Shown here in pieces: positions 40,185 through 48,985 of a stretch of 64,000 nt of DNA. The stretch is taken from the NCBI GenBank assembly GCA_029268645.1, contig JAQWNI010000248.1, positions 1 to 64,000 on the forward strand, read 5' to 3'. The notes under the pieces are model-generated. The model had not been told where the DNA came from. It did not search any database and saw only the letters and a list, made by a program, of their open reading frames with translations. Every line of letters begins with the position of its first letter. Position 1 is the first letter of the stretch. The translations under genes and the position numbers were made by a program. This stretch comes from Myxococcota bacterium. Its GTDB lineage: Bacteria > Myxococcota_A > UBA9160 > UBA4427.

Positions 40185-41705
40185 ATGGATTGGAATCTGT
40201 TGCAGAGGTATCTTGAGCAGATGGGCTCCCCGAAACTCTTCGATCGATGGCCGTCGACCGCGTGGACTCGGGGGCATCGGAGAGTCTTTGATCGCCGCAA
40301 CTTCACCCTGGGGCCTCCGGCCAAGCTGCTTCCGGGGCTTGGTCTCGTCGTGCTTTCGATGGTTCTCGCCGCCTGCGGTCCAGATTCTCAGACCCAGCGA
40401 ATTCAGGATCCAAGGCCTAACGTCTTGTTTATTTCTGTGGATACGATTCGGGCGGATCACCTTTCGGCCTATGGCTATGGCCGAGAGACATCGCCTTTTT
40501 TGAGCGGTTTGGCCCGCGACGGGGTTCAAGTGCAGGCCGCCTACGCCCCTTCTGCGACAACGGGCCCAACCCATGCCAGTGTGTTCACCGCGCAGCCTCC
40601 GATGGCTCACGGGGTTCGAAAAAACGGTCAGCCTCTGCCGGAAAACGAGAAGACCTTGGCCGAGCGCCTTTCGGAAATCGGTTTCGAAACCGGTGCCGTG
40701 GTGAGTTCCTATGTACTGAGCGATCGCTTTGGCTATGGCCAAGGCTTCGATTCTTTCGACGATGATTTCTCCAAATCGAAGACCCCAGTGGGCTCTACTC
40801 TTTGGGAAGGCGAAACGATTGAGGAGCGTTTTTACGGTCGCGCGGATGACACGACGGATCGTGCTCTTCGCTGGTTGGACGAAAGATCAGATGAGGCCGC
40901 ACCGTTTTTTCTATTTGTTCACTACTACGATCCGCACGATCCGTATGTTCCGCCGGAGAATTTTACGCCACCGTTTGCCCCCGGACGGAAAGAGTCCCTC
41001 AAACTCAATCGAACCATTTACCTCTATGATTGGTTGATTGCCTATACGGACCAACAAATCGGACGGCTTCTCGAAGGCTTGGATCTGGCGGGCTTGGCGG
41101 AAGACACACTGGTGATCGTGACGGGTGATCATGGAGAGGGCCTCATGACTCACGGCCATATGTTTCATGGCGTCCACGTCTACGAGGAAGCCGTAAAAGT
41201 CCCCTTGATTCTTCGCTGGCCAGGGCATCTTCCCCAAGGTTTGAAAGTAGAGGGACCCTTTCCACTGGTTGAGTTGGCGCCTGCGCTTCTTGAGTTGATT
41301 GGTGATTCACCGAACGGGCCTTTGGCCTCGGCGGGGAGTGCGAGTCGCTTGTTGGGGAGAGGGGAATCGGCCGATGAGGAGATTCCGATCTTTCTTTACC
41401 GCCGACACTATGCGGATCCTAAGGAAGGCGATGGCCCCACCGCGCCTCGGGGAGAAAAGTTTGGTGTCCGCCTCGGCGGGTGGAAGTTGATCGTGGGGCC
41501 GGCTGAGGGCACCTTGGAACTCTATGGCTTGGTCGATGACCCCCTGGAGCAGATTAACCTCGCTTCGGAAGAGCCGGAGCGGGTGGCAAGGCTGTCGGCC
41601 TTGATCGACGCCTGGCGCCTTGAGCACGAAAGAAATGTCATTGAACCGGCCCCGGTTCTTCAGCAGGATCGGGAGCGTCTGAAGGCGCTGGGGTACGTCG
41701 AGTGA
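40185..41705 (+). CDS. sulfatase-fold lipoprotein (alkaline phosphatase superfamily), Thr at nucleophile position
   Basis: ORF from 40035; ATG 40185 used, start uncertain. Lipobox LAAC; NVLFISVDTIRADHLSAYGYGRETSP; SATTGPTHASVFT; VTGDHGEGLMTHGHMFHG. Confidence 0.8.
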   Translation: MDWNLLQRYLEQMGSPKLFDRWPSTAWTRGHRRVFDRRNFTLGPPAKLLPGLGLVVLSMVLAACGPDSQTQRIQDPRPNVLFISVDTIRADHLSAYGYGRETSPFLSGLARDGVQVQAAYAPSATTGPTHASVFTAQPPMAHGVRKNGQPLPENEKTLAERLSEIGFETGAVVSSYVLSDRFGYGQGFDSFDDDFSKSKTPVGSTLWEGETIEERFYGRADDTTDRALRWLDERSDEAAPFFLFVHYYDPHDPYVPPENFTPPFAPGRKESLKLNRTIYLYDWLIAYTDQQIGRLLEGLDLAGLAEDTLVIVTGDHGEGLMTHGHMFHGVHVYEEAVKVPLILRWPGHLPQGLKVEGPFPLVELAPALLELIGDSPNGPLASAGSASRLLGRGESADEEIPIFLYRRHYADPKEGDGPTAPRGEKFGVRLGGWKLIVGPAEGTLELYGLVDDPLEQINLASEEPERVARLSALIDAWRLEHERNVIEPAPVLQQDRERLKALGYVE

Positions 41706-43153
41706 TGAAACGGGTCGATTGGCGGGGAAGCTTGTGGCGGCCTCTCATCAGGTCAGTCTGGGTCATTGTTCTATCGCTGAATGCTTGTTCGGCTGATAAA
41801 GGTCCAAGGCCGGATGTCCTACTCATTACCATCGATACATTGAGAGCCGATTGGATTCATGCCTATGGTTTCGAGGGGGAGACGACGCCGCAAATCGATG
41901 CCCTTGCAGCGCGAGGCGTTTTGTTCGAGAAGGCGATTGCAGCAGCGAGCCTGACGGCCCCCGCCCATGCCTCCATCATGACTTCACGCTACGCGCGGGA
42001 ACACTCGATTGGGACTTTTAACGGCGAAACACGCCTCTTCGGGGGTGAGACATTGGCCGAGCGATTTCGAAGCGCGGGATACGAAACAGCTGCTTTTGTC
42101 AGCAACATTGTTTTGCGCCGTCGCAGTGGATTGGATCGAGGTTTTCAGACCTACGACGATGAACTGGAAGATTCTGAAGTTAACCGGGCGGCGTATTTCG
42201 AGCGCGTAGCAGCCAAAACGGCGGCGCGGGCAATGGACTGGTTGGCGAGTCGCCCCCGAAACCAGCCGGTTTTCGTTTGGCTCCATCTTCAGGATCCTCA
42301 TGGACCGTATACCCCTCCTGAGGAATTTGAGGGCCAGGTGGGGGATTGGCCGCTACGTATGAAGCGGCCACTGCCGTTCTTGAAGAACAATATTGGTAGG
42401 GCCGGGATTCCCGCCTATCAGGCCCTGAATGATGTCCGACAGCCTGAGTTTTACGCCGGCCGATATGGTGAGGAGCTGCTGTATGCGGACTACTGGGTGG
42501 GCGAGGTGGTCGAATTTTTCGAAACGCGGGCGGCCCCACGTGGTGGAATCGTTTTGCTGACAGCGGATCATGGCGAGAGCATGGGTGAACTGGGGTGGTT
42601 TTTTCAGCACGGGCACGCCACGACACCCGATCTCGCCCGCGTTCCGCTGTTGGTTGTCGCTCCGGGGGCCTCATCGAGTCGAGTCGAGTCGCTCGTGAGC
42701 CACGTCGACATTGCCCCCACTCTTCTTGATCTTGCCGGGTTGAACCCTCTTCCACATTCGAGCGGACTTTCTTTGGCTCCCGTGATCTTTGGGGCTGCTC
42801 CAGGGGAATCCCGTTCGATTTTTACCGACACAGACGGAGAAGCGGCGGTCTACACAGCGAACCGGTTGACCCGTTTGAGTAGCCCTCAGCTTGTTGGAAA
42901 TTACAGTGGCCCGCCGCACCCCCCAGAGGTTCAAACTTTGGAATGGGGAGAGGAGGGACCGTGGAAAAACCTCGAGAATGATGTCGAAGCTACTGAGCTG
43001 CTGATGCGCTACATCCAAAACAGCGCCCCACTTACGTCTGCGGAAGCGATGCGCCCGGAGCATATTGAGCAACTCAGGGCACTGGGCTATTTGCCTCCGG
43101 AAGACGAGCGGGGCGAGACCGATTCCAGTCAGAGTGCGCCTTCTTCACGATGA
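41702..43153 (+). CDS. sulfatase-fold lipoprotein, Thr at nucleophile position
   Basis: 483 aa; lipobox-like LNAC; DVLLITIDTLRADWIHAYGFEGETTPQIDALA; ASLTAPAHASIMTSRY; TADHGESMGELGWFFQHG; 4-bp overlap with upstream gene. Confidence 0.85.
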   Translation: MMKRVDWRGSLWRPLIRSVWVIVLSLNACSADKGPRPDVLLITIDTLRADWIHAYGFEGETTPQIDALAARGVLFEKAIAAASLTAPAHASIMTSRYAREHSIGTFNGETRLFGGETLAERFRSAGYETAAFVSNIVLRRRSGLDRGFQTYDDELEDSEVNRAAYFERVAAKTAARAMDWLASRPRNQPVFVWLHLQDPHGPYTPPEEFEGQVGDWPLRMKRPLPFLKNNIGRAGIPAYQALNDVRQPEFYAGRYGEELLYADYWVGEVVEFFETRAAPRGGIVLLTADHGESMGELGWFFQHGHATTPDLARVPLLVVAPGASSSRVESLVSHVDIAPTLLDLAGLNPLPHSSGLSLAPVIFGAAPGESRSIFTDTDGEAAVYTANRLTRLSSPQLVGNYSGPPHPPEVQTLEWGEEGPWKNLENDVEATELLMRYIQNSAPLTSAEAMRPEHIEQLRALGYLPPEDERGETDSSQSAPSSR

Positions 43154-43216
43154 CACAGGGAAAAGCCCCGTGCTTTTTGTGTCTCTACGCAATGATCCAA
43201 TGATAGACTCCGGGGT

Positions 43217-43939
43217 ATGTATCGAGGCCTTTCGGTCATTGCCATTGCCCCCGTTTTAGACGAGGAAGTCAAAGTGGGCGACGTGGTGCGTCGGACACCT
43301 CGTCCCTTAGTTGATGCCGTCCTCATCGTTGATGATGGCTCAACGGACCGGTCCGCAGAGGTGGCTCGGAGCTTGGGCGCTCGTGTCCATTCGATGGGCC
43401 GGGTGGCCGGCGTGGGGGCCGCGATCCGTGCAGGTTATCGTATCGCGGTGGAGGAAGGATTCGACGTTGCCGTCGTGATGGCCGGCAACAATAAAGATGC
43501 GCCGGAGGAGATTCCGATTCTGTTGGATCCGATCGTCGAGGGAAAAGCTGATTTCGTGCAAGGTTCGCGCTTCTTGAAGAAGGATCGCAATTTTGGACCG
43601 ATGCCGCTCTATCGTCGCTGGGCGACCCGGATCCATCCTCTGCTCTTTTCTTGGGTTGCAGGGCGTCGGGTTTCCGAATCAACCAACGGATTTCGAGCCA
43701 TTCGTAGAGAAGTTCTGACCGATCCTCGGCTCGATTTGGATCAGGACTGGCTGGATGAATATGAACTTGAACCCTACCTCTATATCCGAACGATTCGATT
43801 GAATTACCGTACCGCCGAGGTGCCCGTAACTAAGATTTACCCTCCGCGGAGCCTTGGCCAAACTAAGATGAAGCCGATCATTGGGTGGTGGTCTATGCTG
43901 CGCCCTCTCGTGTTCCTCGGTCTGCGGATGAGGAAATAG
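43217..43939 (+). CDS. family 2 glycosyltransferase, DPM1-like
   Basis: 240 aa; VIAIAPVLDEEVKVGDVV, VLIVDDGSTDRSAEVARSLGARV, GVGAAIRAGYRIAVEEGFDVAVVMAGNNKDAPEEI. Confidence 0.87.
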   Translation: MYRGLSVIAIAPVLDEEVKVGDVVRRTPRPLVDAVLIVDDGSTDRSAEVARSLGARVHSMGRVAGVGAAIRAGYRIAVEEGFDVAVVMAGNNKDAPEEIPILLDPIVEGKADFVQGSRFLKKDRNFGPMPLYRRWATRIHPLLFSWVAGRRVSESTNGFRAIRREVLTDPRLDLDQDWLDEYELEPYLYIRTIRLNYRTAEVPVTKIYPPRSLGQTKMKPIIGWWSMLRPLVFLGLRMRK

Positions 43940-43943
43940 AACG

Positions 43944-44972
43944 ATGATCGGAGTAGCCGTTATCGGAGCCGGGCATTGGGGCCCGAACTTGGTTGCCAAT
44001 TTCGATCGGAGCGATCGAAGCCATTTGACCTACGTGGTCGATGCTGACTCCGAGCGTCTCGCCGCAATTTCTGGCCGCTATCCCTCAGCGAGGACGACAT
44101 CCGACCTGTCAGGTGAGCTGGCAGATGACTCAGTCCAGGCCGTCGTGATCGCCACGCCCACCGGGTCCCATTTTGAGTTGGCTCGATCCGCCTTGGAGGC
44201 GGGCAAGCATGTGCTCGTCGAGAAGCCGATGACTCACTCGATCGAAACGAGCCAGGCCTTGTGCGCCCTCGCGGAAGAAAGGGGCCGAGTCATCATGGTC
44301 GGGCACGTATTCGTCTACAATCCAGCCGCACTCCGGGTCAAGGAATATATTGAAGAGGGCTCGCTTGGCCAACTCCATTACATCTCGATGGTGCGAACGA
44401 ACCTTGGTCCTATCCGAGTGGATGTGGACGCGGCGTGGGACCTTGCTGCCCACGACATCGCCCTCGCTAATTTCTGGTTGGGCTCAGAGCCGAAAACGAT
44501 TTCCTCGACCGGAGGGGCATACATCAATCAGGGGATTTGCGACGTTGTTTTTGCGACGCTGCGATATCCCAATGACATTCTGGTCAATCTGCATGCCTCG
44601 TGGCTCAATCCAAGGAAAGCCCGGGATATCACAATTGTGGGGGAGCGCCGTATGCTCACCTTTGATGACCTTCAGGTCAATGAGCCCCTTCGCCTCTATG
44701 ACAAGCGAGTCGGCCAGGCGGCGCCTGGGCCGGAGCTAGTTGATTCGATTGAGTCTTTTCGAACCAGCGTCCGCGTTGGGGACATCACCGTTCCACATGT
44801 TGCCCAGGATGAACCGCTGATGGCGGAGTGCGATCACTTCCTCGACTGCATCTTGAAAGGAGAGTCGTCGCGTTCCGGCGGATCGGCGGGCTTGTCCGTC
44901 GTTCGGGTGTTGGAGGCTCTCTCTCAATCTCGCGCGTTGGGCGGACGAGAAGTGAGCCTTGAGCTCTCATGA
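43944..44972 (+). CDS. Gfo/Idh/MocA-family sugar-nucleotide dehydrogenase (WbpB-like)
   Basis: 342 aa; GVAVIGAGHWGPNLVANF Rossmann start, VVIATPTGSHFELARSALEAGKHVLVEKPMTHS, DLAAHDIALANFWLG. Confidence 0.88.
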   Translation: MIGVAVIGAGHWGPNLVANFDRSDRSHLTYVVDADSERLAAISGRYPSARTTSDLSGELADDSVQAVVIATPTGSHFELARSALEAGKHVLVEKPMTHSIETSQALCALAEERGRVIMVGHVFVYNPAALRVKEYIEEGSLGQLHYISMVRTNLGPIRVDVDAAWDLAAHDIALANFWLGSEPKTISSTGGAYINQGICDVVFATLRYPNDILVNLHASWLNPRKARDITIVGERRMLTFDDLQVNEPLRLYDKRVGQAAPGPELVDSIESFRTSVRVGDITVPHVAQDEPLMAECDHFLDCILKGESSRSGGSAGLSVVRVLEALSQSRALGGREVSLELS

Positions 44973-46084
44973 AGATTCCTCTCGTCGATTTATCTTGGCA
45001 GCATCGCGAGATCGAGCGCGAAGTTCGGTCCGGATTCGATCGGGTGATGGCCTCTTCGGATTTCGTTTTAGGGACTGACGTCGATGAATTCGAACAGGAA
45101 TTTGCGAAATTTTGCGATGTTCCGTTTTGCGTTGGCGTCGCCAACGGAACGGATGCGATCGAGTTGGGATTGAGGGCTCTTTGTATCGGACCCGGTGATG
45201 AGGTCATCGTGCCGGCGAATACCTTTATCGCCTCAGCCCTGGCTGTCGTGCGGTCTGGGGCCAAGCCTGTTTTTGTCGACTGCGAAAGTGACTTTCACCT
45301 GATCGACGTCAAAAATGCTGAGGCACAAATCGGAGACCGGACGCGGGCAATTTTGGCGGTGGATCTCTTTGGGCAATTGCCCGACATGGGCGCCTTGGAA
45401 AATCTGGCCAAGCGGCACGGACTGTCGCTCGTGGAGGATGCCGCGCAGGCGCATGGGGCGACCCAGGGGATTCGCCGTGCAGGAGCCTTCGGGGCTCTCT
45501 CCGGGACTAGTTTTTATCCAGGGAAAAATCTAGGCGCCTACGGCGATGCGGGAGCCGTGACAACGAGGGATCCAGACCTCGCCCATCATTTGCGAAAGCT
45601 TCGGAACTACGGGAGTGATGTGAAGTATCAGCATCCCGTCATCGGCTTCAACTCCCGCTTGGACAGTCTGCAAAGTGTCGTCCTTCGGGCGAAGCTCACT
45701 CACCTGTCCTCTTGGAACGCGGCTCGGGCCGAAGCGGCGGGTCGCTATGCCGAGATGCTAGCCGGTACGTCGGGCGTGGCTCTTCCGAAGGTGGCTCCCG
45801 GAAATGAACACGTATGGCATATCTATGCCATTCGCGTTCAGGCCCGATCACGAGTTCTGGAAACGCTCCAGCGAGCCGGAATCGGCGCATCGGTCCACTA
45901 CCCGATTCCGATCCATTTGACCCAGGCCTTTGCTGATGGGAACCACCGACGGGGCGACTTTCCGAATGCGGAAGCTGCAGCAGAAGAGATGATTTCCTTG
46001 CCCATCTTTCCAGGCATCACCGCTTCCCAGCAAGAGCAGGTCGCGGGCGTGCTCAAAAGAGCCGTTGAAGAGGCGTCGGGCTGA
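44969..46084 (+). CDS. DegT/DnrJ/EryC1/StrS PLP aminotransferase (WbpE-like)
   Basis: 371 aa; VPFCVGVANGTDAIELGLRALCIGPGDEVIVPANTFIASALAV, VEDAAQAHGA, GTSFYPGKNLGAYGDAGAV; ATGA overlap with upstream gene. Confidence 0.92.
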   Translation: MKIPLVDLSWQHREIEREVRSGFDRVMASSDFVLGTDVDEFEQEFAKFCDVPFCVGVANGTDAIELGLRALCIGPGDEVIVPANTFIASALAVVRSGAKPVFVDCESDFHLIDVKNAEAQIGDRTRAILAVDLFGQLPDMGALENLAKRHGLSLVEDAAQAHGATQGIRRAGAFGALSGTSFYPGKNLGAYGDAGAVTTRDPDLAHHLRKLRNYGSDVKYQHPVIGFNSRLDSLQSVVLRAKLTHLSSWNAARAEAAGRYAEMLAGTSGVALPKVAPGNEHVWHIYAIRVQARSRVLETLQRAGIGASVHYPIPIHLTQAFADGNHRRGDFPNAEAAAEEMISLPIFPGITASQQEQVAGVLKRAVEEASG

Positions 46085-46087
46085 ACT

Positions 46088-46654
46088 GTGGAAGACGTAT
46101 TCGTCCATTCATTGGCTCTCTGCGAGAGTGAGAAGGTTGGTTCTGGAACCCGGATCTGGGCCTTTGCCCATGTGATGAAGGGGGCTCGGATTGGTCGCCG
46201 ATGTAATATTGGAGGGGGGAGTTTCGTCGAGTCCAAAGCAATCGTCGGAGACGACTGCACGATCAAGAATGGGGTTCAGGTCTGGGAAGGCGTTCGTCTC
46301 GGCAATAATGTTTTTGTTGGCCCAAACGCAACCTTCACCAACGATTTGCGCCCTCGCGCGGGACGTGATTCGGAGCCCTTCGAGCCCATCGCAACCAAGG
46401 TTGAAGACGGCGTGACAGTTGGAGCCAATGCCACCATCGTATGCGGCGTGCGTTTGGGCGCAAATGCCTTCGTGGCGGCGGGGGCCGTGGTGACTCGGGA
46501 TGTCCCCGCCCACGCCCTCGTTGTTGGTTCCCCAGCGCGAAATCGGGGTTGGGTCTGTCGTTGCGGGGCTTCCCTGCCCGAAAACCTCGCTTGCGAGTGT
46601 GGTCGCCGGTACCGTCTCATGGATGGGGAATCCGGTCTATCGCCCGAGGAATGA
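46088..46654 (+). CDS. hexapeptide-repeat sugar N-acyltransferase (WbpD-like) with C-terminal Cys cluster
   Basis: 188 aa; hexapeptide repeats (GSGTRIWAFAHVMKGARIGRRCNIGGG), FTNDLRPRA, CRCGASLPENLACECGRRY. Confidence 0.88.
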   Translation: MEDVFVHSLALCESEKVGSGTRIWAFAHVMKGARIGRRCNIGGGSFVESKAIVGDDCTIKNGVQVWEGVRLGNNVFVGPNATFTNDLRPRAGRDSEPFEPIATKVEDGVTVGANATIVCGVRLGANAFVAAGAVVTRDVPAHALVVGSPARNRGWVCRCGASLPENLACECGRRYRLMDGESGLSPEE

Positions 46655-46681
46655 GTCCGCGCATCGGGAGGGCCTCGCCTC

Positions 46682-48985
46682 GTGAAAGATCTTGATTTGC
46701 GGGGTAGACCACTGATCTTCATTGGGTTGGTCGTGTTGGCGGCGGCGGCCCTGGGGATTCGAGCACTCGGTTTTGAGTATGTTTTTGTCGGCGGCGAGGT
46801 CGTTTTTCCACCGGCAGACCCTCAATACCACCTGCGCCGAGCGCTCTTTACGATGATGCAGTTCCCGGACGTCCTGCTCTTCGATCCCTACATTAATTTT
46901 CCAGGCGGAGCGCCGGTGCCCTGGCCCCCTTTGTTCGATTGGTTGCTCGGGGCCGGGGGCTGGCTCGCAGGGGGAACGACAGGCGACTTGGAGAGGGTGG
47001 CTGCTTGGGCCCCCCCGGTCTGCGCCGCGCTTTCGATCTGGCCTCTCTATCTCGCCGGATGCCAGCTCTCCTCACGCCGAGTCGGCTTCTTGGCGGGCTT
47101 CTTCTTTGCCCTGTTGCCGATCAGCGTCGTGTACACCCGGTTGGGGAACGCGGATCATCATGGTGCGGTGGCTCTGATCGGAGCTTGGCTGCTGTATTGC
47201 CTGCTGGGTTTGGTGGATCCGGCAGCATCGCGGGTGAGAATGATTGCTCTGGCCGGTCTTTTGACCCTTCTCTCCTCGCTGATGCTGCTGACATGGCACG
47301 GCAGCCTTCTCTATCTGGCTCCGGCGCAGGGCCTGCTTCTCGTGGCCGGCATTCTTTCCGGAAGAAGGCGCCTTCTGGTCGCCCAGGCTTGCAGTGCTTT
47401 CTTGGCCGGGTGCGGTGTGGTGCTCTGGCTTGTCGTGTCACCCACGCCGCTCGGAGGAGACTACTCCTCCATCGCACTTTCGAGGCTACATGCTCTCGCT
47501 TTGGGGGCCGCTTTTATCACGGCCGGCCTCCTTTGGTGCGTGATCAAAGTCGGCTTGGCGGACACTGTATTGCGACGTTTTCTTTGGGCGGCGGGCCTAG
47601 TGGTCGCATTGGGTATGGCGATCGTTTTCCTGCCCGGGCCTCGAGAGGGATTGGAGCTTGCCTATCAATTTCTGACCCTTTCGGATCAAGTGGGTGCGAG
47701 CACGGGTGAGCAGACCCCTCTTTTTTCAATCGGCAATCGGCTACAAGGGCCGCCCGCATCGCGTAGTTGGGGCCTTTTCGCCTATCTCTTGCCCGTGATA
47801 CCGCTGGCGGCATGGTTTGCGGGGCGACGGCCAACCGCTGAGCCGGGCGCTCGCGCAGCAGGTTGGGTTCTTTTTGCCTGGGGGTTGTTTTTTTGTCTTT
47901 TGGCCTCGCTTCAGCGTCGTTACGGCAATGACGCTGCGCCCGCCGCGGCACTGCTGTTTGCACTTTTGTTGTCGTCGCTCGCGGATCGGCTGGGCCAAGT
48001 GATCGCTCGAAGGTCTGGCCCGCGGACGGGTTCGCTGATGGCATTCGGGCTGTCGGCTTCGATCGTGCTGCTGGGATTTTGGCCCGCTTTTCGTGCGGTC
48101 TACCAGCCGCGAGTGATGGCTTCTTGGTCCGCGTGGCAAAACCCTCTGCCTTCGGAGGGCGCCTCATCAAAGAGCATCGCGGCTACGCTCCACCAGTTCG
48201 CGGGCCAGGTGAGAGAGTGGACGCCGGAAACCTCGGGTTATTTGGAATCGGGGCGGGGGCCGGAGTATGGGATCATCGCGCATCCAAACTTGGGCCATGC
48301 GTTGCAATATCGAGCGCGCAGAGCGACGGCGACGGATCCATTCTGGTGGTACATCGGTCGCGAGAATTGGGACCGCACTGAAGCATTTCTCCGGGCCAAA
48401 TCCGAACCCCAAGCCTTGGCTCTCGCGCGCTCTTTGGAGGCTCGATATGTGATCACGATGCCCGATTTGTCCCCGGGAACCATTCTGGCTCGGCTGCACG
48501 ACCGCGACGGGCGGGCCGATGGCGCATTGCCATCACTTAACCACTTTCGCTTGGTGGGAGAAGCGCCACCGGGGGGACTGCCGATCGGGGCAATTTTTGA
48601 TCGGCGGGGCGAAGCGAGGATTCCCTACAAGCTTTTCGAGATTGTTCCGGGTGCGGTGATCGAAGTGTCCGCACCCCCGGGCACACCCGTCGAGGCCAAA
48701 GCTCAAATTCAAGTGCCGAGGGGTCGGCGTTTTAGCTACCGCGTCGTCGGCCTGGCTAACGAACAGGGTTCGGCTCGACTCCGGGTTCCCTATCCGACCT
48801 TTGCCGGAGAAGGGGAAACGCTCTCTCACGGTGCCCGGGCCATTGGGGGATATCGAATTCGTGTGGGCCAGATAAATCAGCCCCCGGTTGAGATTTCGGA
48901 ACGCGCAGTCCGTGTGGGTCGTGTCGTGCGTGGGGCGTCGGCTGCCGAGCGGGGCGTTAAGAGCCTGGGAGGCCGTCCATCCTGA
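46682..48985 (+). CDS. STT3/PglB/AglB-like oligosaccharyltransferase family protein with divergent C-terminal motif
   Basis: 767 aa; ADPQYHLRRALF (first acidic motif), FDPYINFPGGAPVPWPPLFDW, LGNADHHGAV (second acidic motif), STGEQTPLF (TIxE-like Glu), YGIIAHPNLGHALQYRARRATATDPF at the WWDYG position. Confidence 0.82.
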   Translation: MKDLDLRGRPLIFIGLVVLAAAALGIRALGFEYVFVGGEVVFPPADPQYHLRRALFTMMQFPDVLLFDPYINFPGGAPVPWPPLFDWLLGAGGWLAGGTTGDLERVAAWAPPVCAALSIWPLYLAGCQLSSRRVGFLAGFFFALLPISVVYTRLGNADHHGAVALIGAWLLYCLLGLVDPAASRVRMIALAGLLTLLSSLMLLTWHGSLLYLAPAQGLLLVAGILSGRRRLLVAQACSAFLAGCGVVLWLVVSPTPLGGDYSSIALSRLHALALGAAFITAGLLWCVIKVGLADTVLRRFLWAAGLVVALGMAIVFLPGPREGLELAYQFLTLSDQVGASTGEQTPLFSIGNRLQGPPASRSWGLFAYLLPVIPLAAWFAGRRPTAEPGARAAGWVLFAWGLFFCLLASLQRRYGNDAAPAAALLFALLLSSLADRLGQVIARRSGPRTGSLMAFGLSASIVLLGFWPAFRAVYQPRVMASWSAWQNPLPSEGASSKSIAATLHQFAGQVREWTPETSGYLESGRGPEYGIIAHPNLGHALQYRARRATATDPFWWYIGRENWDRTEAFLRAKSEPQALALARSLEARYVITMPDLSPGTILARLHDRDGRADGALPSLNHFRLVGEAPPGGLPIGAIFDRRGEARIPYKLFEIVPGAVIEVSAPPGTPVEAKAQIQVPRGRRFSYRVVGLANEQGSARLRVPYPTFAGEGETLSHGARAIGGYRIRVGQINQPPVEISERAVRVGRVVRGASAAERGVKSLGGRPS

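Noticed and set aside
42675-42700. Short tandem TCGAG repeat (tcgagtcgagtcgag)
   Set aside because: Only three units, in frame within a conserved sulfatase-fold gene; coding coincidence.
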